Assembly (NCBI RefSeq): GCF_020149765.1 | Contig: NZ_CP083809.1 | Location: forward strand, 496,001 to 560,000 | Source of the DNA: Pantoea agglomerans | Lineage (GTDB): Bacteria > Pseudomonadota > Gammaproteobacteria > Enterobacterales > Enterobacteriaceae | Length of the DNA stretch: 64,000 nucleotides | Direction: 5' to 3' | Shown: positions 16,762-25,442 of the stretch, one piece after another | Numbering within the stretch: position 1 is the stretch's first letter | How the letters are laid out: the number at the start of each line of letters is the position of its first letter | Position numbers and translations under genes: made by a program | The notes under the pieces: generated by a model | Told to the model about the DNA's origin: nothing | Seen by the model: only the letters and a program-made list of their open reading frames with translations | Database searches by the model: none

Positions 16762-17057
16762 AGCGGGCAACGGCTGCCTTGCCTGCGCTGGCCATAACTG
16801 TACGCCCTGATTAAAACCCTCAAAGCAGCCATCCAGCCCCTGCTGTTCACTATGCCAGGAGAAGCGCGGCGCTTTTTAACGTCCTCAGCGCGGCCGTTAT
16901 TTATTTCAGAAGCAGTAAGCGATGAATATTTTTCAGAGAAGCCAGGCGGCAAATAAGGGCGCCCCAGGTGCAGCGCTGTTAATCAGCATCAGGTTATCCC
17001 CCGGACGCACATATTTCCCGCGGTGACTTTACAGAGAGCAGTCGCTGCTCCCGCTCG

Positions 17058-17981
17058 TCAGAACCCATAAAGCTTAACCGGATTGTCGCGCAGTATTCTT
17101 TCGCGATCGCGGCTATCTGGCGCCCAGATGTTCATAAGATCGAGCAATACCGCATCATCGGGCTTATTTTCATCTGGTTGAGTGGGGTGAGGCCAGTCGC
17201 TACCCCATAACAGACGTTCGGCATTAATCCTGACCAGACTCTGGGCAACGGGAGCGACATCGTTATAGCCAGGCGCACCCGTCCGGGAATCAATGTAAGC
17301 CCCGGAGAGTTTTACCCAGGTTTTCTGCCCGTCAAGCATACGGCGCAGCGTCGCAAAGACAGGCGACTTAAGGCCATCAGGCTGAGGAACATGCCCCATA
17401 TGATCGATCACAACCGGCGTCGGTAATTTTTGCAGCTGGTTTTCCAGCGCGACTAACTGTTCACCTGACGACACTACCTGAATATGCCAGTTAAGCGGGT
17501 GTATGCGCGCAGCTAACGTCGCCATATCATTCGGGTCGAACTGACTGTAGACAAGGTTAAATCGAATCCCCCTGACGCCAGCCTGATGCAGCTTTTGCAA
17601 CTCATCATCGGTTACCGTGCCATCTACAACGGCCACGCCGCGTGCACTGCCGTTGCTGGCTGCCAGACCATTCAGTAAGACGCTGTTATTGGTGCCATAT
17701 CTCGACGGGGTCACAATCACCATTCGGCCGATCCCCAACCTCTGCTGTAGCCTGCGATAATCTTCCAGTGAGGCATTGGCGGGGTTAACAATTTTGGTGC
17801 CAGGCACAGAGGGACAACGGCTGTCGTAGAGGTGCATATGACAATCTACGCTTCCTGCTGGCGGAATTAATTTCGGGGGATGATCGCCTGCGCTATAAGG
17901 CACGTTTGCAAAGGCGGGAAAAGTGGCAGCAACAGCACATGCAGAGCTTAACTGTAAAAAGTGTCGACGGGTTACGGGCAT
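17058..17981 (-). CDS. Tat-exported amidohydrolase (PDC lactonase-like, amidohydrolase_2)
   Basis: 307-aa metal-dependent TIM-barrel hydrolase. The N-terminus MPVTRRHFLQLSSACAVA is a twin-arginine signal. Metal and active-site motifs are HMHLYD near residue 47, VVIDHMGH in the middle and LLWGSDWPHPT near the C-terminus, as in 2-pyrone-4,6-dicarboxylate lactonase and related lactonases. The ribosome site AGGAGG precedes ATG. It lies downstream of the DapA-like gene on the same strand with a 276-bp gap, so it may be a separate unit. The substrate, probably a lactone or cyclic ester acted on in the periplasm, is not known. Confidence 0.82.
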   Translation of the reverse strand: MPVTRRHFLQLSSACAVAATFPAFANVPYSAGDHPPKLIPPAGSVDCHMHLYDSRCPSVPGTKIVNPANASLEDYRRLQQRLGIGRMVIVTPSRYGTNNSVLLNGLAASNGSARGVAVVDGTVTDDELQKLHQAGVRGIRFNLVYSQFDPNDMATLAARIHPLNWHIQVVSSGEQLVALENQLQKLPTPVVIDHMGHVPQPDGLKSPVFATLRRMLDGQKTWVKLSGAYIDSRTGAPGYNDVAPVAQSLVRINAERLLWGSDWPHPTQPDENKPDDAVLLDLMNIWAPDSRDRERILRDNPVKLYGF

Positions 17982-18205
17982 CTGTCCTCCTGATAGTCGG
18001 GCATGAATTTAATGCCCGTTTTATTGAGCGCACGGGGAAACGAATTATCCATTTCCGAAAACAGAGGCGTAGCGAAAATAGAGCCCGCCGATTTATCCTC
18101 AACAGTAAGGCTTAATCGATTGATGCACCCCGCTGGGAAAAGTTACAGACAGGAATCCCGATATGATAATTGCCTGTGAAAAAGAGATCGGGAGAAAACA
18201 TAATT

Positions 18206-18236
18206 ATCCGCAACACAGTCTTTCTGTATTGCGGAT
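18206..18236. terminator. Perfect-looking hairpin downstream of the DapA-like gene
   Basis: ATCCGCAACACAG / CTGTATTGCGGAT arms (13 bp with one mismatch) around a 5-base loop. It is followed on the minus strand by an AT-rich stretch, so it may end transcription of the gene at 18258-19187 or bind a regulator. Confidence 0.45.
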
Positions 18237-18257
18237 TAACAGCAGAGTCAGCATAAA

Positions 18258-19187
18258 TTAGCGGACGCGGCCCAGCTCAGCGGCGCGCATTGCATCGTGG
18301 ATCTCTTTCTCAGCGCCGTTTTCGAGCGGCAGCAGCGGTGAGCGAACGGTCGCATGTTCAAGGATGCCACGCGCAACCAAAGCATGCTTAAGGGCAACGG
18401 TGCCCTCCATGTGTGAACCACGGTGGTAGACGCTTTTGGTGACTGGCAGCAGACGGTCGTGCAGCTGACGCGCTTTAACGTAGTCGCCCGCTTTGCCCGC
18501 CTTAATCATCTCAATTAGCGGCTCAGGGGCGATATTACCGTAGCCAACCAGGAAGCCATCAACGTCAAAAGCGGTATGCAGCAGATATTCATCGTGACAG
18601 CTTAAAATTTGCAGGTTGGGGCGCTCGCGACGAATCACCGGGATTTCAGTGTCCCAGCGGCGCATATTGCGCACGCCATTTTTCATGGCAAATACGCCTG
18701 GCTGAGCGGAGATCTCCAGCAGCGTTTTCAGATTGTAGGTGGCTTTAGTGACATCCGGGTACTGGAAAAGAATCAGCGGCAGGCCGCTTTCCTCATAAAC
18801 CACGCGGTAGCGATCCTGGGGCGCGCCATCCTGATAGCCAAAACGCAGCCAGCCGTGAGAAGGATAGAGCAGGCCGGCTGATGCGCCAGCGTCAACGGCA
18901 CGCTTCGCTTCCAGCGCAGCCACTTCTGTGCCTTCACCGGTAATACCGGCAATAATCGGCAGTTTGTTATCTACAGACTTAACGAATGCGCGGATAACAT
19001 TCGCCTGCTCTTCCTGGGTAAGAAACGTTCCCTCTCCGGCATGTCCCAGCACCACCAGGCCTTTCACGCCGTCGATACTTCCCAGCCAGTTACCGAGGCG
19101 CTGAATGGCGTCATAGTCGACGCGACCATCGCGAGTGAAGGGAGTAACCGGAGCCGGCGTTAAGCCTTTCAGATCGATGTTAATCAT
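18258..19187 (-). CDS. Dihydrodipicolinate synthase-family aldolase/lyase
   Basis: 309-aa class I aldolase barrel. GHAGEG replaces the usual GTTGE, the Schiff-base lysine lies in VFAMKNG, and a catalytic-type Tyr is in ILFQYPD. It probably cleaves or forms a pyruvate-derived keto acid in sugar-acid or aromatic breakdown; it is not biosynthetic DapA, given the context and the altered motifs. A Shine-Dalgarno AAGGAG precedes ATG. Two LacI-type operator sequences lie 60-90 bp upstream, the same motif as before the MFS gene, so both are probably controlled by the LacI protein encoded next door. Confidence 0.85.
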   Translation of the reverse strand: MINIDLKGLTPAPVTPFTRDGRVDYDAIQRLGNWLGSIDGVKGLVVLGHAGEGTFLTQEEQANVIRAFVKSVDNKLPIIAGITGEGTEVAALEAKRAVDAGASAGLLYPSHGWLRFGYQDGAPQDRYRVVYEESGLPLILFQYPDVTKATYNLKTLLEISAQPGVFAMKNGVRNMRRWDTEIPVIRRERPNLQILSCHDEYLLHTAFDVDGFLVGYGNIAPEPLIEMIKAGKAGDYVKARQLHDRLLPVTKSVYHRGSHMEGTVALKHALVARGILEHATVRSPLLPLENGAEKEIHDAMRAAELGRVR

Positions 19188-19248
19188 AACTATCTCCTTG
19201 ATGAGTAAGCCTGTCTGTCAGGGTTTAGCGATCGTTAAGAACAGAAAT

Positions 19249-19273
19249 GAAATCGTTTCTGCAATCGTTTTCA
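19249..19273. promoter_or_regulatory. Tandem LacI-family operators
   Basis: GAAATCGTTTC (19249-19259) and TGCAATCGTTTTCA (19260-19273) share the pattern TGnAATCGnTTnCA with the site at 20771-20784. Confidence 0.65.
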
Positions 19274-19440
19274 CGTAACTGACATTGAACCGCGAAAATT
19301 AAATCGTCAACGGCAGGCTGGTTAAAAATGCAACGACGATCACAAACAGAACAGCAATCAGCCTCCGGGATGAGATCCTGGATACAAAATGCAACCCTCA
19401 GCGGCTTAGTGTGTGAAAGCTGATGAGGATCCGGGCCGAA

Positions 19441-20472
19441 TTATTTACGTGGAGAAGAGGTGGACTTACGGGGGATAAGAGAGGGCGTGGTAATCCGCAT
19501 ATTATTATTTAGCTCTGGATTCAATAACATATCAACCGCATCGCTGGCGATATGCTCCAGCGGGGTTCTGACCGAGGTCAGCGCCACGGGCAGTCTGCTT
19601 ACCAGTGGAATATCGTTATATCCCACCAGGGAGAGATCTTCGCCAATGATCAGGCCCTGCTGATGCGCGGCAGCAAGAACGCCAATCGCCAGCTCGTCGT
19701 TAACGGCAAACAGCGCGCTTGGGCGATGGCGCTGGCTGAGAATTTTCATTCCCTGCTGCTCGCCTGAGGCGATATTGAAATCAGAATGACAGCACCATTC
19801 AGCTTCGATCTTCAGCCCGGCTTCCCGCATTGCCTGCTCGAAGCCCTTACGCCGGCTAAGGGCGTTAGAAGCAAAATCAGGGCCGCCAATCAGGCCGATA
19901 TCACGATGCCCTAAATCTATCAGGTGCCGCGTGGCCAGATAGCCGCCAAGCTCATCGTCCCCGACCGATGAAGGGCTGGAACCGTCGGTGCGCAGCGCCA
20001 GAACATGGGGAATATCCCGTTCGCGCAGAGTTTGGGGCAAAGGATCGTCTAGCCGGCAGGTGGACATAATCAGCCCGTCTACCCGGCGATCCAGTAGTGA
20101 CTCAACGGCCTTCTTCTCCTGCTCTTTGCTGTCGCCGCAGGTGGCAACGATCGCAAAATAGCCTCTCCGGGCTGCAGCTCTGGCTATCTCTTCAAAAAGC
20201 ATGGCGGTGACGGCATCGGTCAGTCTCGGAACCAATACGCCAAGCGTGCCGGTATCGCCACGCCGCAGGCTGGAGGCAACATAGTCCCGGCGGTAGCCCA
20301 GCTCTCGGGCAACCTGGCGAATTTTTTCCGCCGAGGCGCTGCGCGAGGTGGGTAATCTTTCATCAAGTACGCGCGAAACGGTCGAGACGCTAACGCCCGC
20401 AGCACGCGCAACATCCCGCATTGTCGCCAGCTTCTTTTCCGGCAAATCGTTCAGTTCACTATCTTGATCCAT
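19441..20472 (-). CDS. LacI/GalR-family transcription regulator
   Basis: 343 aa. An N-terminal helix-turn-helix with hinge (MRDVARAAGVSVSTVSRVLDE...) precedes a periplasmic-binding-like sensor domain (residues 80-330; GTLGVLVPRL, GHRDIGLIGG, FAVNDELAIG, LVGYNDIP). It is divergent from the MFS gene and most likely represses both that gene and the DapA-like gene through the shared operator motif. The inducer is unknown. Confidence 0.9.
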   Translation of the reverse strand: MDQDSELNDLPEKKLATMRDVARAAGVSVSTVSRVLDERLPTSRSASAEKIRQVARELGYRRDYVASSLRRGDTGTLGVLVPRLTDAVTAMLFEEIARAAARRGYFAIVATCGDSKEQEKKAVESLLDRRVDGLIMSTCRLDDPLPQTLRERDIPHVLALRTDGSSPSSVGDDELGGYLATRHLIDLGHRDIGLIGGPDFASNALSRRKGFEQAMREAGLKIEAEWCCHSDFNIASGEQQGMKILSQRHRPSALFAVNDELAIGVLAAAHQQGLIIGEDLSLVGYNDIPLVSRLPVALTSVRTPLEHIASDAVDMLLNPELNNNMRITTPSLIPRKSTSSPRK

Positions 20473-20912
20473 CTGCTGCTCCAGCTCATCAATCGGGTAA
20501 AGATCCCTGTTGCCCGTTCAACGAATACCATCGTGCAAACCGAGGGGTTTAAGGATCTTACGTCAAACTTTGTCTGGACAAAAGAAATGGTGCTTCACTT
20601 TGCCAGGTCGGCGTTGAATGGCTATTAAATTGCTATTTTTAAATGTCTTTTTATAAATTCATCGACGGGGATATTTCCCCGTTAGTTTTTTTTAGTTTGT
20701 GAACCGCTCGACATTTATACAACTGGCGTAATTGACTTAGCGGTAAATCCAGCAAAGAATTCACCGCAAATGAAATCGATTGCAGTAACGTTATCACGCG
20801 CTGATTCAGACAGCACTTTATGCAACACGTTATGTGAATAAGGAATCGTTGTCCTGTTGTTATTCATAAGGTTACGTGTATGCGCACCGACAACGTCTAA
20901 CAGGACACTATT
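20473..20912. other. Divergent intergenic region lacI-like / MFS
   Basis: 440 bp, AT-rich, with no gene. It contains the promoters of both genes and the operator at 20771-20784. Confidence 0.6.
20771..20784. promoter_or_regulatory. LacI-family operator
   Basis: TGAAATCGATTGCA, a near-palindrome with the central CG typical of LacI/GalR operators, about 130 bp before the MFS start. Confidence 0.65.
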
Positions 20913-22310
20913 ATGTCAATTCAGGCCACTGCTTCAGATTACGTCGTTGACAGCGGAACTGCTTCAACACCAGCCGTGCTGCTGGCAAGGCTGGAACGTC
21001 TGCCTATTACCCGGCGGCTGAAGGCGATCCGTATTATTGTCGGCTTATCTACCTTCTTTGATGCCTACACCATTATTGCTATCGCCTTTGCGCTTCCCCA
21101 GCTCACCCAGGAATGGGGGCTGACGCCAACCTTTGTCGGTCTTATTATTGCGGCCAGTTATGTCGGGCAGCTGTGCGGCGCGCTTTTTTTTGGCTCGCTG
21201 GCGGAAAAAATAGGCCGAATTGGCGTGTTACGTATCACCATTATTATGTTCGTCGTGATGGATGCTGCCTGCCTTTTTGCCTGGAACGGCTGGTCAATTC
21301 TTATTATTCGCTTTTTGCAGGGGGTAGGGATCGGTGCCGAGGTGCCCGTTGCCAGCGCCTATATCAATGAATTTGTCGGGGCCAAAAAGCGCGGACGCTT
21401 CTTTTTACTGTATGAGGTGATTTTCCCTGTTGGAATGATGTTCGCCGGGCTGGTGGGATATTTTCTGGTGCCCATCTATGGCTGGAAAGTGATGTTTTTA
21501 ATTGGCTTAGTTCCCTCCGCGCTGACTGTTCCCCTGCGCTGGTTAATGCCAGAGTCGCCACGCTGGCTGGCTTCAAAAGGTAAGCTGCAAGAGGCGGAAA
21601 ACGTCGTATCCACCTTAGAAGCTGAGGTCATCAGGCGTGGGATGACGTTACCCGAACCTGAAGTTAAAGCGCCCGCCGCGCAGAAAGCGGCACCGGAAGG
21701 GGTCAAGGCTCTCTTTGGGGGCATCTATAAATCCCGAACCTTTATGCTTTGGGGATTGTGGCTGACGGTTTACAGCGTGAACAACGGCATGATTACCTGG
21801 TTCCCAACCCTCTATAAAACCTGGTTTAACCTATCTCTTGATACCAGCCTGGCTTACGGCTGGATCACCTCCTCATGCGGGGTGGTGGCTTCGGTAATTT
21901 GTGCCCTGCTGATCGACCGCATAGGTCGCAAGCGCTGGTACACATGGGCCTTTCTGCTGGCTATCGTTCCGCTGATTACGCTTTCTGTTCTGGGGGCAAA
22001 ATCTGCCGTTGAGATTCTTATTCTGGGAAGTTTGACCTACGCCATTCTTCAGACCATCGCCTTTTCGCTTTATCTCTATGCGGCTGAGCTTTATCCCACC
22101 AGACTGCGCGCCATTGGCACCGCCTATTCCAGCGCCTGGCTACGCGCGGGGTCATCCATTGGCCCGCTGATGGTAGGTTTTATCGTCAGCGGCTTTGGCA
22201 TGCGCTTTGTGTTTATTACTTTTGCGGTCATTGCGCTTATTGGCGGCTTAATTACCTGGTTTTACGCTATTGAAACCAAAGGGAAGTCGTTAGAGGAGCT
22301 GTCGCCATAG
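20913..22310 (+). CDS. MFS transporter (sugar/metabolite porter family)
   Basis: 465 aa with 12 predicted membrane helices. Family motifs: FFGSLAEKIGRIG after helix 2, PESPRWLASKGK before the central loop, LLIDRIGRKRWY in the second half and YAAELYPTRLRAIGT. The C-terminus ends ETKGKSLEELSP, as in sugar and acid:H+ symporters. It probably takes up the compound handled by the DapA-like enzyme and amidohydrolase. Confidence 0.88.
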   Translation: MSIQATASDYVVDSGTASTPAVLLARLERLPITRRLKAIRIIVGLSTFFDAYTIIAIAFALPQLTQEWGLTPTFVGLIIAASYVGQLCGALFFGSLAEKIGRIGVLRITIIMFVVMDAACLFAWNGWSILIIRFLQGVGIGAEVPVASAYINEFVGAKKRGRFFLLYEVIFPVGMMFAGLVGYFLVPIYGWKVMFLIGLVPSALTVPLRWLMPESPRWLASKGKLQEAENVVSTLEAEVIRRGMTLPEPEVKAPAAQKAAPEGVKALFGGIYKSRTFMLWGLWLTVYSVNNGMITWFPTLYKTWFNLSLDTSLAYGWITSSCGVVASVICALLIDRIGRKRWYTWAFLLAIVPLITLSVLGAKSAVEILILGSLTYAILQTIAFSLYLYAAELYPTRLRAIGTAYSSAWLRAGSSIGPLMVGFIVSGFGMRFVFITFAVIALIGGLITWFYAIETKGKSLEELSP

Positions 22311-22420
22311 AGGGGCCTGCGCTGGCACTAGCTGTTACCGATAAACCCTACGAGCTCATTCATTCGGCAGGCGCCAAAAGAGGGTATTGCAAACGTGCTG
22401 GCAGGTTAAACTCTGCAAAA

Positions 22421-22447
22421 AAACCACCTGAGAAGGTGGTTTCTTTT
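22421..22447. terminator. Bidirectional terminator
   Basis: AAACCACCT-GAGA-AGGTGGTTT with T and A runs on the two sides, between the convergent MFS gene and the secreted protein gene. Confidence 0.8.
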
Positions 22448-22449
22448 TA

Positions 22450-22815
22450 TTACCAGCTAAGTTCTTGCTTAGTGGCTTTGGCGTTCTGTTTGTACATCAT
22501 CTCAAGCGTGGTGTAGCTGCACATATCCAGCGTTCCCTGGCAGTAATCTTTGATGACGCGATCTAACACCTGCCTGTCGGTCACTTTTGTGAGTTTTTTA
22601 AATGCGTTCAGGTTCTGCTTTTCCATCATGCGTAAGGTGGTCGGCTGGCACATATCGAGCTGGCCGTCACAGTAATCCGCTTTCACTCGCTTCTGGATAT
22701 AGCTGATCACTTCTTTCTTCTGGGCTTCTGAGCCATCAAAGTCCAGTGGATGAACAAAGCCTGCGTTTGCAGCGGCAGAGGTGAGTAAAAGCGCAGCCCC
22801 AACAAGTAATTTCAT
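22450..22815 (-). CDS. Small secreted protein with duplicated Cys motif
   Basis: 121 aa. Start ATG 22815 behind GAGAAGGA. A signal peptide (MKLLVGAALLLTSAAANA) ends in ANA. The mature part contains the same block twice: DYCDGQLDMCQPTTLRMMEKQN and DYCQGTLDMCSYTTLEMMYKQN, each with a Cys-x6-Cys pair that could form a disulfide in the periplasm. I do not recognise a named family. An upstream extension in the same frame to 22986 lacks any start signal. Confidence 0.75.
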   Translation of the reverse strand: MKLLVGAALLLTSAAANAGFVHPLDFDGSEAQKKEVISYIQKRVKADYCDGQLDMCQPTTLRMMEKQNLNAFKKLTKVTDRQVLDRVIKDYCQGTLDMCSYTTLEMMYKQNAKATKQELSW

Positions 22816-22887
22816 TAAGAAGTCCTTCTCAAAAAAGTAAGCGCTAAGATTAATCTTAATCGAGGCGGAAGTGAACTGCTGAAGTGA

Positions 22888-24128
22888 GTCAGGCTGGGGT
22901 TGGTGCCGGACGAGAAATTTTATAAAGCGGCACGGCTGGTACTGCGTGCCGCCAAACGCAAGTATGGCTCGGCGTACTGGTATCACCCGCTGATCGGGAA
23001 GTTCCAGATGAGCGGAGGGATACCGAAATGAGCGACTCTGAGGGTTTTGACGCCCGTCAGGACTATCTGATGAAGCATATCCTGCCTGCGCAGGCTCTGT
23101 GCAGCATCTATGGTCCCAGCGGCTCGTTCAAAAGCTTTCTTGCCGTTTACTGGGCCTGCCATATTTCGGCGTGCATCCCACGGGCAGACCGCAAGGTAAA
23201 CCGTGGTGCGGTGCTGTATATCGTGGGTGAGGGCGGCATTGGCGTACCGCGCCGCATCCGTGCCTGGGAGCAGGTTTAACAGCAGCGCGTAGAAAACCTC
23301 TGGCTGGTAAACCGGCCTGTCTTTCCGGTGCGTCAGTCAGAGGTGCAGGAGGTTATCCAGGCGGCAAAGCAGATTGAGTCAGATGGCGGTCTGCCGGTGC
23401 GTATGATTGTCATCGACACGCTGGCACGCTGCTTTGGCGGCAATGACGAAAACGACGCCCGTGATATGGGCGCGTTTGTTGAGGGTTGTTACGAAATCAA
23501 ACGGAAGGCCGGCGCCACGGTGCTGGTGGTTCACCATTCAGGGAAAGACGAAGCTAAAGGTGCGCGGGGCTCCAGCTCATTTCGTATGGGTCTGGATGCT
23601 GAGCGAATCGCCTTTATCCTCACCTGTACCAAAATGATGGACGCTGAGGAGCCGAAGCGCCGGGCGTACGACCTGCAGCCGGTAAAGCTGTTCACCGACG
23701 AAGAGGGGGAGGAGATCCATTCGCTGGCCGTGCGGGATGTCGCCCGTGAGGCTGATGAGGACGAACCAGAACTGGCCGGCGTGCCGAATATTACAGGAAA
23801 TCATATTGCGCTCTGACAGGCTATTCGTAGTCGTATTGCCAGCCAAGAGGTATGTACAAAAATGATTGTACGCGACGACCTTAAAGCTATGGGGATCAAT
23901 ACCAAGCACTTTACCCGCTGGCTGCAGAAGCTGACTAATGATGGTCTGGTTACCCAGAACGGTGATCACCTTACGCTCCATTCTCATCATAAATTGGGTA
24001 AAAAAGTGGGGAGGTTGTGGGGAATATGGGGAGCGCGACCCCACAATCCCCACTTTTCACCTGTATATACCCAGAAAGTGGGGAGAACCCCTGAAACCCG
24101 CATCAGTACTGGACGGAGCAGGGTTTAG
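22888..24128 (+). pseudogene. RepA-like AAA/RecA-fold ATPase of a lost mobile element, two nonsense codons
   Basis: One frame from 23028 to 24128 is interrupted by TAA at 23277 and TGA at 23814. It encodes a Walker A (YGPSGSFKSF), Walker B-like IVIDTLARCFGG, the VVHHSGKDEAKGARGSSSF segment of RepA/RSF1010-type helicases, and a C-terminal winged helix. Upstream, 22900-23031 is the last 43 codons of another gene overlapping the ATPase start by ATGA; its 5' part is gone. Only substitutions are needed to explain the stops. Confidence 0.8.
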
Positions 24129-24482
24129 AAAAAACAGGTGGGGGCAAGTGGGGATAGTAAGAGAGGTTTAAATGGCCCTATACTTATGCATCGCTGGCCC
24201 GACGTTATGGCTTACTTAGGAAAGCCCATGATGATGACCGCTTTGTGCCAGAAGCGGACTTTGACATGTTAGCTGAGGTGTCTGAGTTAAATGTCGCATA
24301 ACAGAACTCTTATTGTGAATGTTCGCTTATTTAATTTTATCTGTTTTATATCCAATCATGAACCTTTAAGGTAAAGTTCCACACCCTATGTCACAGAAAA
24401 ATATAAAGGTGCGAGGTGGAAGGTAATAGTATGGCTTTTATATTATATATTATTTCCATAAATAACTTTTTGGGTGATTACC
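24129..24482. other. Intergenic stretch with gene remnant and dispersed repeat
   Basis: 354 bp. A short open frame ending at 24302 (ARRYGLLRKAHDDDRFVPEADF) may be the tail of a lost gene, but its middle coincides with the repeat CCGCTTTGTGCCAGAAGCGG (24238-24257). The remainder is AT-rich with no feature. Confidence 0.4.
24238..24257. repeat. Dispersed imperfect palindrome, copy 1
   Basis: CCGCTT-TGTGCCAG-AAGCGG. Related copies lie at 25265-25332 (two) and 28962-28991. Confidence 0.5.
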
Positions 24483-25175
24483 ATGACTGATAAGGATGAT
24501 TTCATGAGAGAGAAAAAGATTCCTTTCCTATCGATAGGCATTTTCACTGCTGAGTTGTTACTTCTTAAGTACGAACATGTTTTTATTGGATTTTCTATTC
24601 TATTTGCTTATGGCTGCTATAAACTTTACCCAGAAAGGTATCTGCTGGCAAAAATAACAAAAAGCGCATATGCACTTAAGTTGTATAACGTGGTGATATG
24701 GTTTGTTTCTTATGTGTTGACACTCAAGATGCTTAGTGTTATTTATAATGTTAACGAAGAATATTTAAAATACTCTCCAGCCCTTGTTGCCATTCCAGTT
24801 TCTATTTGCGTTTTATATTTCTTCTTGATAGTTTTTACCGGCGTATCCAGTACTATAGGCATGATTACTAGTAACTTTGTCAATTTTGCCCCTAAGTCGA
24901 TGAAAGGTAGTTATGAGCAATCAATCTTTGTCAAGGTTGTTAGCATGTTGCAATCTCTGATGATTGTTTTGGTAATGCCTTTTATTCTGGCTGCTCTATC
25001 TACGGTTTATGTTGCAAGAATAGCTATTTTGTCGGATGCGTCATTTTTATCGGATTGCGGAGCAAAACAATGGGGGGTGATGTATCTAAGAAAAAATACT
25101 GATGAATGCTACAAGTTTACTTTAAACACTAATGTATTTAGTGAACAACCATCGATTGTAAAATCAAAAAAATAG
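24483..25175 (+). CDS. Multi-pass membrane protein of unknown function
   Basis: About 230 aa with five or six hydrophobic segments (around residues 15-45, 67-90, 99-125 and 160-185) and a hydrophilic C-terminus with two Cys. No family recognised. It is very AT-rich compared with the host genes, and lies in the island of nuclease-like genes. ATG 24483 is chosen; GTG 24474 and ATG 24504 are alternatives. Confidence 0.6.
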   Translation: MTDKDDFMREKKIPFLSIGIFTAELLLLKYEHVFIGFSILFAYGCYKLYPERYLLAKITKSAYALKLYNVVIWFVSYVLTLKMLSVIYNVNEEYLKYSPALVAIPVSICVLYFFLIVFTGVSSTIGMITSNFVNFAPKSMKGSYEQSIFVKVVSMLQSLMIVLVMPFILAALSTVYVARIAILSDASFLSDCGAKQWGVMYLRKNTDECYKFTLNTNVFSEQPSIVKSKK

Positions 25176-25264
25176 AAAAATGGGATGTAAAAAGCAAATT
25201 TTTACTGAGTGGCACCTACTTGACTCATACACAAATCCTTCAGCAGCGGCAAAACCGCTAAAAA

Positions 25265-25332
25265 GTCCGCTTTTCGCTCACAGCAGACTTTGCCTTGCGC
25301 GCATGGCTGCTTTGTGCCAGAAGCAGACGTTG
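25265..25332. repeat. Dispersed imperfect palindrome, copies 2 and 3
   Basis: GTCCGCTTTTCGCTCACAGC at 25265 and GCTGCTTTGTGCCAGAAGCA at 25306, both followed by GAC.TTG. Confidence 0.45.
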
Positions 25333-25442
25333 CTAAAATCGAATTGTGTTGATTTGTGAGCAAAAGCTTAGTGAAGTGCCGGCATGTAACGTGAAGTCAC
25401 GGCAAATAATTAACAGACTCAGCTGACTATTAAGGAGAGAAA

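Larger units (their letters stand above)
1..16810. mobile_element. Headless P2-like element, probable R-type tailocin (left end outside window)
   Basis: From the left edge to about 16.8 kb the gene order follows P2 (A, X, holin, endolysin, lysB, lysC, R, V, W, J, I, H, G, FI, FII, E, T, U, D, ogr). Portal Q, terminase P and M, scaffold O, capsid N, head completion L and tail gene S, all present in the second prophage of this window, are missing: gene A and gene X are about 0.7 kb apart, and R and V about 70 bp apart. I see no cos-like sequence. The tail, baseplate and lysis genes are all open. This is what a bacteriocin of the R type needs, but a recently deleted prophage would look the same. 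The right limit is not defined; I found no att repeat. Confidence 0.8.
16679..17057. other. Non-coding right margin of element 1
   Basis: 379 bp with the ogr terminator, two origin-like cores (16727-16761 and 16792-16806) and otherwise no gene or repeat I can support. The border between phage and host DNA must lie here. Confidence 0.5.

Noticed and set aside
22816..22986. N-terminal extension of the secreted protein to 22986
   Set aside because: The signal peptide and ribosome site place the start at 22815.
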